A DNA stretch of 64,000 bases from Sinorhizobium sp. 6-70. Its GTDB lineage: Bacteria; Pseudomonadota; Alphaproteobacteria; Rhizobiales; Rhizobiaceae. Below the pieces are notes generated by a model. It did not search any database. It was not told the DNA's origin and saw only the letters and a program-made list of their open reading frames with translations. Position numbers and translations under genes: made by a program. Shown one piece after another: positions 26,150 through 35,352 of this stretch; the first letter of the stretch is position 1; each line of letters begins with the position of its first letter. Where the stretch lies: positions 186,001 through 250,000 of the forward strand of contig NZ_JASKLS010000001.1 in assembly GCF_030124375.1 (NCBI RefSeq), in the 5' to 3' direction.

Positions 26150-27036
26150 TCTCTGGGCTCCGGAGCAAGGGATTGGAAATCGAAAAGTTTTGGATCAAGC
26201 AGGTGCGACGGGTTCACGTGGCCAAGCGCGCGCAACATCGTGTCCTTGCGGCCGGGCATGCGCCGCTCGATGTCGGCAAGCATCGCCTTCATCGCATTGC
26301 GTTCGAGACCGTCCTGCGAACCGCAGAGGTCGCAGGGGATGATCGGAAATTCCATGGCCGCCGCAAACTTTGCGAGATCGTCTTCCGCCGCATAGGCAAG
26401 CGGCCTCAGCACCATGAGATCGCCTTCGTCGTTGAGAAGCTTGGCCGGCATCGAGGCAAGTCGCCCGCCATGGAAGAGATTCATGAAGAAGGTTTCGAGA
26501 ATGTCCTCGCGATGGTGACCGAGGACCAGGGCATCACACCCCTCCTCCCGCGCGATGCGATAGAGGTTGCCGCGTCTCAGCCGCGAACAGAGCGAGCAGT
26601 AGGTCGCGCCAGTGGGCACTTTTTCCTTCACGATGGAATAGGTATCACGGTACTCGATGCGGTGCTCGACGCCGATCGAGGTCAGGTATTCCGGTAGGAT
26701 ATGCTTCGGGAAGTTCGGCTGGCCCTGATCGAGGTTGCAGGCGACGAGCTCGACCGGTAGAAGCCCGCGCCACTGCAGGTCCATCAGCAGGGCCAGCAGG
26801 CTGTAGCTGTCCTTGCCGCCGGAAAGACCGACCAGCCAGCGCTTCGCGCCCTTCAGCATGCCGAAATCGTCGAGTGCCTGGCGCGTTTGCCGCAACAGGC
26901 GCTTGCGAAGCTTGTTGAAGGATACGGACGACGGCATCCGGGCAAAAAGCGGATGGGCGCCGGCATCGAGGCCGTTGTTTTCCTCATCGACGATGATGTT
27001 CATCCCATCGTGCTCTGACGATCGTGCGAGTTCCAT
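26146..27036 (-). CDS. ttcA: tRNA 2-thiocytidine(32) synthetase TtcA
   Basis: Thiolates cytidine 32 of certain tRNAs, using ATP and a [4Fe-4S] cluster. The PP-loop SGGKDS is at residues 72-77, the CxxC pair at C147 and C150 ([11 protein letters not shown]) and the downstream pair at C235 and C238 (PCDLCGS), as the family requires; [19 protein letters not shown] is also typical. At 296 residues it is of normal length. An internal ATG at 27003 is a possible alternative start. It is coupled to the phosphatase gene by an ATGA overlap. Confidence 0.93.
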   Translation of the reverse strand: MELARSSEHDGMNIIVDEENNGLDAGAHPLFARMPSSVSFNKLRKRLLRQTRQALDDFGMLKGAKRWLVGLSGGKDSYSLLALLMDLQWRGLLPVELVACNLDQGQPNFPKHILPEYLTSIGVEHRIEYRDTYSIVKEKVPTGATYCSLCSRLRRGNLYRIAREEGCDALVLGHHREDILETFFMNLFHGGRLASMPAKLLNDEGDLMVLRPLAYAAEDDLAKFAAAMEFPIIPCDLCGSQDGLERNAMKAMLADIERRMPGRKDTMLRALGHVNPSHLLDPKLFDFQSLAPEPRE

Positions 27037-27146
27037 GGCGACAGTCTCGGATTAGGCGGACGGCAACAGCTGCGTCCAGGCGCATAAACCAGCACTTGCC
27101 CTGTCCGGCGCTGGAGATCAAGGGGAAACGGCCCGGAACGGCACTA

Positions 27147-28094
27147 TCAAGGGCCGAAGACAGACCAGCCGGTGCGTGCGGCAAGCATTTCGAGAGCCAG
27201 CGAACCAAGCAGCGAATTGCCGTTCTCGTTGAGGCCCGGCGACCAGACGGCGATGGAGGCCCTGCCCGGCGCGACCGCCATAATCCCGCCGCCGACACCG
27301 CTCTTGCCTGGCAGGCCGACGCGATAGGCGAAATCGCCGGAGCCGTCATAATGGCCGCACGTCAGCATCAGGGCGTTGATGCGGCGCGCACGTTGACGCG
27401 AGACGACGGAATGCCCCGTCAGAGGATTGGCGCCGCCGGCTGCCAGGAACAGGCCGGCCTTGGCGAGCTGCACGCAGGTCATCGCCAGCGCGCAATGATG
27501 GAAATAGACGCCGAGCACGTGTTCGGCCGGATGATCGAGCCGGCCATAGGAACGCATGAAATTGGCAAGAGCGACATTGCGGAAACCGGTCGCCGTCTCC
27601 GAGCGCGCTACCTCGTGGTCGATCACGATCGCGTCGTCGTCGGCAAGATAGCGGACGAACTGCACGATCTCGCCGATCAGTTCCTTCGGCGTGTGGCCTG
27701 CGAGGATGAGGTCGCTGATGGTGATCGCACCGGCATTGATGAAGGGATTGCGCGGTTTGCCGCCTTCGTGCTCGAGCTGCACGATCGAATTGAAAGCCGA
27801 TCCGGACGGCTCGCGCCCGACCCGGTGCCAGATGTTCTCCCCGTGCTTGCCGAGCGCCAGCGTCAGCGTGAACACCTTGGAAATGCTCTGGATCGAAAAC
27901 GGCACCTCGGCATCGCCAACCCGATATATATGACCGCCCGTTGTTACGATCGCCATGCCGAAACGGCGAGAGTCGACGCGCGCGAGTTGCGGGATGTAGT
28001 CGGCCACCTTGCCCTCGCCGAGGCGCGGCGTCAGTTCGCGGTAAATGTCATCGATGATCGCCTGCAGATCTTGCGGCGCCTGCTGCTCCGGCAT
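27147..28094 (-). CDS. glsA: Glutaminase
   Basis: Hydrolyses glutamine to glutamate and ammonia. The beta-lactamase-like fold of bacterial GlsA/YbaS is evident: catalytic Ser-Ile-Ser-Lys in [16 protein letters not shown], then [37 protein letters not shown] and [32 protein letters not shown]. Its 315 residues match the family. The ATG at 28094 has a GAGGGA site; the ORF extends 33 bases further upstream without support. It lies downstream of rpsD on the same strand but beyond a strong terminator. Confidence 0.96.
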   Translation of the reverse strand: MPEQQAPQDLQAIIDDIYRELTPRLGEGKVADYIPQLARVDSRRFGMAIVTTGGHIYRVGDAEVPFSIQSISKVFTLTLALGKHGENIWHRVGREPSGSAFNSIVQLEHEGGKPRNPFINAGAITISDLILAGHTPKELIGEIVQFVRYLADDDAIVIDHEVARSETATGFRNVALANFMRSYGRLDHPAEHVLGVYFHHCALAMTCVQLAKAGLFLAAGGANPLTGHSVVSRQRARRINALMLTCGHYDGSGDFAYRVGLPGKSGVGGGIMAVAPGRASIAVWSPGLNENGNSLLGSLALEMLAARTGWSVFGP

Positions 28095-28131
28095 GCGGCA
28101 TCCCTCGACACGGATTGATCGGCACATCGTA

Positions 28132-28163
28132 CAAAAAAACCGCCCGTCGCCGGGCGGTTTTTC
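28132..28163 (-). terminator. Terminator of rpsD
   Basis: AAACCGCCCG (28137-28146) pairs with CGGGCGGTTT (28151-28160). Read on the minus strand the hairpin is followed by a seven-T run, and on the plus strand by a shorter T run. It separates rpsD from glsA. Confidence 0.9.
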
Positions 28164-28190
28164 GAAAGCTCACAAGGCCAAAGCCCCGGA

Positions 28191-28808
28191 TTAACGCGAA
28201 TAGAATTCGACGACCAGATGCGGTTCCATGACGACCGGGTACGGAACGTCGGTGAGAACCGGAACGCGGACGTAGGTCGCGACCATCTTGTTGTGGTCGG
28301 CGTCGATGTAGTCCGGAACGTCGCGCTCAGCGAGCTGCACGGATTCGAGAACCGAAACGAGCTGCTTGGACTTTTCCTTGACTTCGATGACGTCGCCCGG
28401 CTTGCAACGGTAGGAACCGATGTTGACGCGGACACCGTTGACCTTGACGTGGCCATGGTTGACGAACTGGCGAGCGGCAAAGACGGTCGGAACGAACTTG
28501 GCGCGGTAGACGATCGCGTCGAGGCGCGATTCGAGCAGACCGATCAGGTTTTCCGGGGTATCACCCTTGCGGCGCGAAGCTTCGGCGAAGATCGCACGGA
28601 ACTGCTTTTCACGGATGTCGCCGTAGTAGCCCTTCAGCTTCTGCTTGGCGCGCAGCTGCACGCCGAAGTCGGAAAGCTTGGACTTGCGGCGCTGACCATG
28701 CTGGCCCGGGCCGTATTCACGACGGTTGACCGGGGACTTCGGACGGCCCCAGATGTTTTCGCCCATGCGGCGGTCAATTTTGTACTTGGACGATTCGCGC
28801 TTGCTCAT
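28191..28808 (-). CDS. rpsD: 30S ribosomal protein S4
   Basis: Primary 16S-binding ribosomal protein, 205 residues. The N-terminus ([37 protein letters not shown]) is the alphaproteobacterial form without zinc Cys residues, and the S4 RNA-binding domain is in [34 protein letters not shown]. It is a lone rpsD rather than part of the alpha operon. The ATG at 28808 has AAAGGA upstream. A promoter-like pair lies 175 bases upstream, leaving a long leader with hairpins that could allow S4 autoregulation. Confidence 0.98.
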   Translation of the reverse strand: MSKRESSKYKIDRRMGENIWGRPKSPVNRREYGPGQHGQRRKSKLSDFGVQLRAKQKLKGYYGDIREKQFRAIFAEASRRKGDTPENLIGLLESRLDAIVYRAKFVPTVFAARQFVNHGHVKVNGVRVNIGSYRCKPGDVIEVKEKSKQLVSVLESVQLAERDVPDYIDADHNKMVATYVRVPVLTDVPYPVVMEPHLVVEFYSR

Positions 28809-28953
28809 CGCATTTCCTTTCAAACGGTTACACCGGCCTGTTGCCAAGCCGGATCAAGGAAACACGCCCTCCTCTGAACCCATTTTGGGAGTTCTGACAG
28901 GCCTCTCACGATCACGCGGACGCAAGAAACCACGGGACATGTCAAATGAAACA

Positions 28954-28971
28954 CCGGGCATCGCTGCCCGG
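28954..28971 (-). other. Hairpin in the rpsD leader
   Basis: CCGGGCA (28954-28960) and TGCCCGG (28965-28971) form a seven-base stem with a four-base loop, just downstream of the predicted rpsD start point. No T run follows, so a leader structure is more likely than a terminator of the upstream ATPase gene. Confidence 0.45.
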
Positions 28972-28982
28972 CGTTGGGCGGG

Positions 28983-29011
28983 TCTTTACGCACCGGTCGG
29001 TGATTTGTCAA
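28983..29011 (-). promoter_or_regulatory. Predicted sigma-70 promoter for rpsD
   Basis: On the minus strand a perfect TTGACA (29011-29006) is followed after exactly 17 bases by TAAAGA (28988-28983). It lies between the HerA-like ATPase stop and rpsD and would give a leader of about 170 bases. Confidence 0.6.
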
Positions 29012-29052
29012 CGGAATATGACAGGAATATAGCGATTTTCGCCAGATAGCCG

Positions 29053-30567
29053 TCACTCGGCGGCCGCCTGCTCCCCGCTGCCGATATCCGGGCCGTTTGC
29101 ATCCCCCGGCGCAGTCTCGCTGCCGAGGTCGGGGAAAGCGACGATGCGCTTGCCGGAGAAATCCGCATGCACGACGATGAGCCCATGCTCCTCGAAATAG
29201 CCGAGCAGCCGCCGTGCACGGCGGGCGGAATGGGTGCCATAAGCGCGCGCGATCATCGCATCCGAAGGACACGGCAGGCCGCGCACCGCTGCCTGCGCCA
29301 TCATCAGGAACACCGCCTGCAAGTCCTCGCTCACGCGGTCGGCAAGCCGGAGCGCCGATGCCCATGTCTCGGTCGCAGCCGTCTCGGCATCAACCCCTGA
29401 CCGAGCGACGGCCATCTTGCGGCGGAATGCGCTTAACGAGAGTGCAGGCCCGGGCACCCGCCGGATACGGCAACGAACGAGAAAATCCTGGAAGAGTTCT
29501 GCGTCCGGCCGGAAGGCCGCATCCGGATTAGCGAGGATCTCGGCGAACAGGCTGTCGAGCAGCGCGTCGCGTTCCTCCGCCGACATTTCCGGCAGGGCGG
29601 GTTTGGTCTCTACCGGCGCCAAAGGCTCGGGGCGCGGCCGCGACAGCTCGGCGAGAATGTCGGTCGCCGGACGCGGCTGCGGGGCGGCCCTGCGCATGAT
29701 AGGCCGAGTCAACTCTTCCGGATCCGGCGTGAAGATCAGGTCCTCGACATCCTGCGGCGCTTGCGGCAGCGGCATCAGCTTCGGGCTGGTGGAGCGTGCG
29801 GAGGTCTCGACGGAGCCGATCGTCACCTTCAGGGGCCGCCGCGACAGCGCGGGTCCGAGCGCGACGAAAGAGCCGCGTTTCAGGTCGCGGAACATCTCGG
29901 CGGTGCGGCGGTCCATACCGAGGAGATCGGCGGCGCGCAGCATATCGATATCGAGAAAGGTGCGCCCCATGAGGAAATTCGAGGCCTCGGCCGCGACGTT
30001 TTTAGCGAGCTTCGCGAGGCGCTGCGTGGCGATGACGCCGGCAAGCCCCCTCTTGCGGCCGCGGCACATGAGGTTGGTCATCGCGCCGAGCGATACCTTG
30101 CGGGCCTCTTCCGAGACGTCACCCCCGACCGATGGCGCGAACATCTGCGCCTCGTCGACGACGACCAGAACGGGGTACCAGTATTCGCGATCCGCATCGA
30201 ACATCGCATTCAGAAAGACGCCGGCACTGCGCATCTGCTGTTCGATGTCGAGACCTTCCAGCGAAAGGACGCACGAGACGCGGTGCTGGCGGATGCGCGT
30301 CGCGATGCCGATCAGTTCTGCATCCGTGCGCTCGCCTTCGATGACCACATGACCGAACTTGTCGGCGAGCGTGACAAAATCGCCTTCGGGATCGATGATG
30401 CACTGCTGCACCCAGGGCGCGGACTGTTCGAGCAGACGGCGCAAGAGATGCGACTTTCCGGAGCCGGAATTGCCCTGCACCAGCAGGCGCGTTGCCAGAA
30501 GCTCCTCGATATCGAGCGAGGCCGAAGTCCCTTCGGACGTCGTTCCCATGTCGATGCCGACTTTCAT
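29053..30567 (-). CDS. HerA/DUF87-type ATP-binding protein
   Basis: A 504-residue P-loop ATPase of the HerA/FtsK-like DUF87 group. Walker A is GNSGSGKS (residues 32-39) and Walker B is VVVDEA (135-140); the sensor region GVIATQRLAKLAKNVAAEASNFLMGRTFLDIDM and DLKRGSFVALG are typical of the helicase/translocase core. The C-terminal 250 residues are a Pro-rich linker and a domain resembling a winged helix (IARAYGTHSARRARRLLGYFEEHGLIVV). It is a stand-alone copy without a NurA nuclease partner nearby, so its role is unknown. The ATG at 30567 follows AGAGG; a GTG six bases earlier is less likely. Confidence 0.88.
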   Translation of the reverse strand: MKVGIDMGTTSEGTSASLDIEELLATRLLVQGNSGSGKSHLLRRLLEQSAPWVQQCIIDPEGDFVTLADKFGHVVIEGERTDAELIGIATRIRQHRVSCVLSLEGLDIEQQMRSAGVFLNAMFDADREYWYPVLVVVDEAQMFAPSVGGDVSEEARKVSLGAMTNLMCRGRKRGLAGVIATQRLAKLAKNVAAEASNFLMGRTFLDIDMLRAADLLGMDRRTAEMFRDLKRGSFVALGPALSRRPLKVTIGSVETSARSTSPKLMPLPQAPQDVEDLIFTPDPEELTRPIMRRAAPQPRPATDILAELSRPRPEPLAPVETKPALPEMSAEERDALLDSLFAEILANPDAAFRPDAELFQDFLVRCRIRRVPGPALSLSAFRRKMAVARSGVDAETAATETWASALRLADRVSEDLQAVFLMMAQAAVRGLPCPSDAMIARAYGTHSARRARRLLGYFEEHGLIVVHADFSGKRIVAFPDLGSETAPGDANGPDIGSGEQAAAE

Positions 30568-30780
30568 TCCCACCTCTTCATTACATATTGATTCGCGTCA
30601 CCGCCGACCGCCGGAAGCGTGCAGAGGTAGCATGGATCGCCTGTCGGCAAAGGCCGGTGATTGCGACAACCCACAAGGAATACTTTGTGCAAAGCTCGTG
30701 AGTGCCTCAGTCCACTTGCAATGAACAGTTGAGAAGGCCGAAGCAACCATTATTGTGCACAGCCATACCTCGCATAACGC

Positions 30781-31002
30781 GTGCGTTTCAACGAGTGGCT
30801 ACGGACTGCGATGGGCCAGAACGAGATCAAGACCCAAGTCGAAATGCATGAACTCGATGAGCGCATGCGGAAGGCGCACAAGGACGCCTATCGAGTCCGA
30901 TCGAAGAACGAGGCAGCGCAAATGAGGTCGCTTACCGCGGCACTCGCAAGCATCTTGATTGTGCTTCTCGCTGCCCTTTGGTTCCTGTTCGGGGCCTTTT
31001 AA
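30781..31002 (+). CDS. Small single-TM protein, unknown function
   Basis: A 73-residue protein with a charged, probably helical N-terminal part ([31 protein letters not shown]) and one C-terminal membrane helix ([23 protein letters not shown]), i.e. a tail-anchored layout. The start is GTG at 30781 or ATG at 30811 (63 residues). It overlaps the 3' end of murI by four bases on the opposite strand. I do not recognise a family. Confidence 0.6.
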   Translation: MRFNEWLRTAMGQNEIKTQVEMHELDERMRKAHKDAYRVRSKNEAAQMRSLTAALASILIVLLAALWFLFGAF

Positions 31003-31841
31003 GAAGCAATCGGCTCGTTCGCTCGCTCACGGAGAACCGTGTCTGATGTGACCGTCAGACCAAAGCCCTGCATCAGCCGCCGCGTGGCGAAGTCCGGCTT
31101 TCCCGAGGTGAAGACCGCCGGATCGAATCCGTTCAATGGCTCGAACCCGTTCGGCAGTGGCACGAGCGAGCGGGCGCGCCGCGCAATCGCTTCGGCTGGG
31201 TCGAGCCAATCGACCGGCCATGGCGCGAGCCGCCGGAAGCCGTTCGCCATGAAGGGGTAATGCGTGCAGGCAAGCACCACGATATCGGTCTTTTTCCCAT
31301 CCCTTTCGACGAAACATGGCGCGATCTCAACCAGGATCGCCTCGTCATCGAGCTTCTCACCGCGGATATACGCTTCCGCCATGCGCGCCAGATTTTCCGA
31401 GCCGACGAGCCGGACATGGCATTGCGAAGCGAAGGACTGGATGAGATCGCGCGTATAGGCGCGTTTGACCGTGCCGGGTGTTGCGAGAACCGAGACCAGA
31501 CCGGAACGCGTCCGCTCCGCTGCGGGCTTGATCGCCGGCACCGTGCCGACGAAGGTCATCCGCGGATAGGCGGCGCGAAGGTCGGCGCCGACGAGCGTGA
31601 AGGCGGTATTGCAGGCGATGATGCAGATTTCCGGGTCGTGCGCGGCGAGCAGTTCGCCGAAGAGCGCGATCACGCGCTCCTTCAACGCCTCCTCCTCCCA
31701 ACCGCCATAAGGAAAACCGGCGTCGTCGGCGACGTAAATGAAATGCCGCTCCGGCATCAGCACGCGCGCCTCGCGCAGCACCGTCAGCCCACCGATCCCG
31801 CTGTCAAAGACGAGTATGGGTTTCAGTTCACTCGTTGTCAC
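30999..31841 (-). CDS. murI: Glutamate racemase
   Basis: Makes D-glutamate for peptidoglycan. Both catalytic cysteines are in place: C77 in IACNTAFTL and C192 in LACTHYPF, together with the DSGIGGL loop (D13-S14) and PYGG. At 280 residues it is of family length. Translation starts at GTG (31841), inside the 3' end of trmJ: the genes overlap by 14 bases, with AAGGCGGCG as the likely ribosome site, so they are translationally linked. Confidence 0.93.
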   Translation of the reverse strand: MTTSELKPILVFDSGIGGLTVLREARVLMPERHFIYVADDAGFPYGGWEEEALKERVIALFGELLAAHDPEICIIACNTAFTLVGADLRAAYPRMTFVGTVPAIKPAAERTRSGLVSVLATPGTVKRAYTRDLIQSFASQCHVRLVGSENLARMAEAYIRGEKLDDEAILVEIAPCFVERDGKKTDIVVLACTHYPFMANGFRRLAPWPVDWLDPAEAIARRARSLVPLPNGFEPLNGFDPAVFTSGKPDFATRRLMQGFGLTVTSDTVLRERANEPIAS

Positions 31842-32658
31842 CGCCGCCTTGCACTTTCCTGTTGCGCCCTGCCGGTGCGCCGGAGCCGCGCGGATTTTCG
31901 CGCGTAAACCGGTCGAGCGAAGAGATGACGCCGCGCAGCACCTGGATTTCGGATTCGGTAAAGGATGGTCTCGTCAGAACAGCGCGGAGATTTTCGACCA
32001 ATTTCGGCTTTTTGTCGGCGGAGCGGAAGTAATTGCGTGCTTCAAGGGCGTCTTCCAAATGATCGAACAGGCCTTGCAGATGTTCCTTGGTCGCCGGGCG
32101 CTGTGCGATCGCGTGGAACGACGTTTCGTCTTCCGACTCCATGCCGGTCTTCATCCACTCGTAGGACATCAGCAGCACGGCCTGCGCGAGGTTCAGTGAA
32201 GCGAATGCCGGATTGACCGGGAAGGTCACGATCTCGTCGGCGAGCGCCACCTCCTCGTTGGTGAGGCCCGTGCGTTCGCGGCCGAAGATGATGCCAACCG
32301 CCTCCCCGCCTTTAAACCGTTGGCGCAGTGTCCGTGCCGCGACGATCGGCGAGCGCACAGGTTTGTAGCCGTCACGATCGCGCGCCGTGGTCGCGTAGAC
32401 AAAGTTCAAATCCGCGATCGCGTCCTCAAGCGAGCCGTAGAGCTTGGCGCCATCGATGACATGGTCGGCGCGGCTTGCGGCGGAGCGCGCCTTTTCACTC
32501 GGCCAGCCGTCGCGCGGATTGACGAGGCGCAGTTCCGACAGCCCGAAATTGGCCATGGCGCGCGCCACCATGCCGATATTCTCGCCGAGTTGGGGGTAAG
32601 CGAGGATGATCGCCGGACCTTCCGTCAAGAGTTCGCGCTCGCTGTTCGTACCTGCCAT
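31828..32658 (-). CDS. trmJ: tRNA/rRNA methyltransferase, TrmJ type (SPOUT)
   Basis: A 276-residue SPOUT-fold 2'-O-methyltransferase (TrmH group 1), most likely acting at Nm32 of tRNA. The knot motifs are clear: [60 protein letters not shown] and [23 protein letters not shown]. The C-terminal part has the helical TrmJ extension. The ATG at 32658 is the first codon of the conserved opening. It overlaps murI by 14 bases. ttcA, about 5 kb away, modifies the same tRNA position (C32), although the genes are not linked. Confidence 0.9.
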   Translation of the reverse strand: MAGTNSERELLTEGPAIILAYPQLGENIGMVARAMANFGLSELRLVNPRDGWPSEKARSAASRADHVIDGAKLYGSLEDAIADLNFVYATTARDRDGYKPVRSPIVAARTLRQRFKGGEAVGIIFGRERTGLTNEEVALADEIVTFPVNPAFASLNLAQAVLLMSYEWMKTGMESEDETSFHAIAQRPATKEHLQGLFDHLEDALEARNYFRSADKKPKLVENLRAVLTRPSFTESEIQVLRGVISSLDRFTRENPRGSGAPAGRNRKVQGGGDNE

Positions 32659-32879
32659 TGCCTAAGCCTTCGCCTTCTGTTCGGCGCTTCCTTGCACAAT
32701 TGTCCGCGAAATTAAAGTCTGGCGTTGAGCCCCGGCGAGACGGCAAATGGCTGCCCGCCTCCCTCCAAAGTTTCACCCACGCATGCTTTGCCTTGCCGGT
32801 TCACAGTGCTATAGGGCTCTGGATTTCTCCCACCCGGGGGGCGTCGCGCGCGATGCTCCGCAAACTACGAGGCATATCC

Positions 32880-34094
32880 ATGGCAAAGATCAAGGTCGCC
32901 AATCCGGTCGTCGAACTCGACGGCGACGAGATGACCCGCATCATCTGGCAGTTCATCAAGGACAAGCTGATCCATCCTTATCTCGACCTCGATCTCGAAT
33001 ATTATGACCTCAGTGTCGAGAACCGCGACGCGACCGAAGACCAGGTGACAGTCGACGCCGCCAACGCCATCAAGAAGCATGGCGTCGGCGTCAAGTGCGC
33101 GACGATCACGCCGGACGAGGCCCGTGTCGAGGAGTTCAAGCTGAAGAAGATGTGGAAGTCGCCGAACGGCACGATCCGCAACATTCTGGGCGGCGTTATC
33201 TTCCGCGAGCCGATCATCTGCAAGAACGTGCCGCGCCTCGTTCCCGGCTGGACCAAGCCGATCATCGTCGGACGTCACGCCTTCGGCGACCAGTATCGCG
33301 CGACGGACTTCAAGTTCCCGGGCAAGGGCAAGCTTTCGATCAAGTTCGTCGGCGAAGACGGCCAGACGATCGAGCACGACGTCTATGACGCCCCCGGCGC
33401 CGGCGTCGCGATGGCCATGTACAACCTCGACGAATCGATCACCGAGTTCGCCCGCGCTTCGTTCAACTATGGCCTGCAGCGCAAGGTTCCGGTCTACCTC
33501 TCGACCAAGAACACGATCCTGAAAGCCTATGACGGCCGCTTCAAGGACATCTTCCAGAAGGTGTTCGAAGAGGAATTCGCCGAACAGTTCAAGGCGGAGA
33601 AGCTCTGGTACGAACATCGCCTGATCGATGACATGGTGGCTTCGGCGCTCAAGTGGTCCGGCGGTTATGTCTGGGCGTGCAAGAACTATGACGGTGACGT
33701 CCAGTCCGATATCGTCGCCCAGGGCTTCGGCTCGCTCGGCCTGATGACCTCGGTGCTGATGACGCCGGACGGCAAGACGGTCGAAGCCGAAGCCGCGCAC
33801 GGCACGGTGACGCGCCACTACCGCCAGCACCAGAAGGGCGAGGAAACCTCGACCAACTCGATCGCCTCGATCTTCGCCTGGACCCGTGGCCTTGCCCACC
33901 GCGCCAAGCTCGACGGCAATGCCGAACTCGCCAAGTTCGCCGAGACGCTCGAGCGCGTCTGCGTCGAAACGGTCGAAGCCGGCTTCATGACCAAGGACCT
34001 GGCCCTGCTGATCGGCCCCGACCAGCCGTGGCTTTCGACCACCGGTTTCCTCGACAAGATCGACGAGAACCTCAAGAAGGCAATGGCTGCGTAA
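32880..34094 (+). CDS. icd: Isocitrate dehydrogenase (NADP+)
   Basis: Oxidatively decarboxylates isocitrate to 2-oxoglutarate in the TCA cycle. It is the 404-residue eukaryote-like homodimer type found in rhizobia: [27 protein letters not shown] at the start, [31 protein letters not shown] (substrate Ser/Asn loop), [14 protein letters not shown], and the NADP-binding [23 protein letters not shown]. The ATG at 32880 follows ACGAGG. A terminator follows its stop. Confidence 0.97.
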   Translation: MAKIKVANPVVELDGDEMTRIIWQFIKDKLIHPYLDLDLEYYDLSVENRDATEDQVTVDAANAIKKHGVGVKCATITPDEARVEEFKLKKMWKSPNGTIRNILGGVIFREPIICKNVPRLVPGWTKPIIVGRHAFGDQYRATDFKFPGKGKLSIKFVGEDGQTIEHDVYDAPGAGVAMAMYNLDESITEFARASFNYGLQRKVPVYLSTKNTILKAYDGRFKDIFQKVFEEEFAEQFKAEKLWYEHRLIDDMVASALKWSGGYVWACKNYDGDVQSDIVAQGFGSLGLMTSVLMTPDGKTVEAEAAHGTVTRHYRQHQKGEETSTNSIASIFAWTRGLAHRAKLDGNAELAKFAETLERVCVETVEAGFMTKDLALLIGPDQPWLSTTGFLDKIDENLKKAMAA

Positions 34095-34120
34095 GCAGCC
34101 AACCTGATAGGAAGTCTTGG

Positions 34121-34141
34121 AACCCGGCCATGCGCCGGGTT
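34121..34141 (+). terminator. Rho-independent terminator of icd
   Basis: AACCCGGC (34121-34128) pairs with GCCGGGTT (34134-34141), followed by TCTTGTATTT. Confidence 0.85.
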
Positions 34142-34208
34142 TCTTGTATTTATCGGTTCCTTTAGAACCGACGACCAGCCGGGTGTCCGGCACACGCATC
34201 ATAACGCT

Positions 34209-34312
34209 CCCTCACCTTGCCTCTGCGCCTTCGCGCCGCAGCAGGGACCAAAAGGCGCCGGGATTCCCTTCGGCCCGGTGCCGGAGAGAGGGTGCCGCCA
34301 GGCGGGTGAGGG
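34209..34312. repeat. Palindromic intergenic element bounded by CCCTCACC / GGTGAGGG
   Basis: CCCTCACC (34209-34216) and GGTGAGGG (34305-34312) enclose about 90 bases with further complementarity (for example GCGCCGGGATTCCCTTCGGCCCGGTGC). The outer motif resembles the widespread rhizobial intergenic palindromes with CTCACCC/GGGTGAG ends. No second copy is seen in this window, so membership in a repeat family is inferred. It fills most of the icd to HAD-gene gap. Confidence 0.5.
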
Positions 34313-34384
34313 TAAATTGCCGATGGAACGCCTACAGCACTCGATAATTTCCCGATCGACGTTCCCAACTATGGGCATGAGCGG

Positions 34385-35143
34385 ATGGACCGAGCGGCAC
34401 CAAAGCCGGTAAGACTCGTCGCCTTCGATATAGACGGCACGCTTCTTGGCGATGATCGAGCTGCGAATCGCTTTCGCTTGGCCTGGCAGGCGCTCGACGA
34501 CAATAAGAGGCCGCTGCTTATCTATAATAGTGGCCGACCGATCAACGACATATTGGCGCTCGTGGATGTCGATCAGTTGCCGCCGCCTGACTACGTGATT
34601 GGCGGCGTCGGTACGATGATAGCCGACGGGCGTAAAAGGAAACGGTTGCAGGCGTTCACCGAGGAACTTGGCCCTCCCATCGACGTCAAGGCGGTCACCG
34701 CGATCATGGAGACGGTGGAAGGCGCAGTTCCGCAAGCAGCCGTCGACCAACATGCTCACAAGGCGAGCTGGCGTTTGCCGGAGGCGCGAGAGGAGGAAAT
34801 CTCTGCCATCGGGCAACGGCTGGCATCCGCAGGATTGGACGTGAAGCTGATCTATTCCAGCAGCTGGGATCTCGACATATTGCCGCGCGCCGGCGGCAAG
34901 GGCAGCGCGCTCGCCTGGATCTGCCGGGAGCTTGCTGTCGATCTCGACAAGGTGGCGGTCGCCGGCGACACCGGCAATGACCGCGAGATGTTCGACCTGC
35001 CGCGCGTGCGCGGGGTGGTGGTCGCCAATGCGCTTGCCGAACTACGCCAGGCCGTCGCGCACGAGAAGCGGCATTTTCTCGCGCGGAATTCCCATGCCGA
35101 CGGCGTGCTCGAAGGCCTGCGCCATTGGGGCGTCATCGGATAG
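34385..35143 (+). CDS. HAD-superfamily (IIB/Cof-like, sucrose-phosphatase-type) hydrolase
   Basis: A 252-residue phosphatase of the HAD superfamily. Motif I is AFDIDGTLLGDD (nucleophile Asp), motif II IYNSGRP, and motif IV VAVAGDTGNDREMFDLP; the cap between them resembles the sucrose-6-phosphate phosphatase group (WDLDILPRAGGKGSALAW). Substrate unknown: a sugar phosphate is most likely from the family. No sugar-synthesis partner lies nearby. The start at 34385 gives little extra sequence before motif I, but an evident ribosome site is lacking. Confidence 0.87.
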   Translation: MDRAAPKPVRLVAFDIDGTLLGDDRAANRFRLAWQALDDNKRPLLIYNSGRPINDILALVDVDQLPPPDYVIGGVGTMIADGRKRKRLQAFTEELGPPIDVKAVTAIMETVEGAVPQAAVDQHAHKASWRLPEAREEEISAIGQRLASAGLDVKLIYSSSWDLDILPRAGGKGSALAWICRELAVDLDKVAVAGDTGNDREMFDLPRVRGVVVANALAELRQAVAHEKRHFLARNSHADGVLEGLRHWGVIG

Positions 35144-35352
35144 GTCCGGTCCTTCGGTCCGCGCTGGCGTCGCCAGTCATTCAGCGGAGAGACTTCCATG
35201 GCGAGTGAACCCAATAAAGCATAGATGGAATTGACAAATCCTGCGGACATCGAGCGCTCGATTGCAACCGCTTGTTCGGCGTAGCGACTCATATAGTCTG
35301 ACGATGTCCAGTACGCGTTGCCCGCCAGAGTGGATTCCCGAAAGTCTCGTCG

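Noticed and set aside
28954..28971. Terminator for the HerA-like ATPase gene
   Set aside because: No T run follows the hairpin on the minus strand; it fits better as part of the rpsD leader.
32865..34202. 445-codon minus-strand ORF opposite icd
   Set aside because: Shadow of icd; no family features.
34852..35292. Minus-strand ORF reaching into the gap before the SulP gene
   Set aside because: The first 40 residues look protein-like, but most of the frame is antisense to the HAD gene and no homology or ribosome site is evident.
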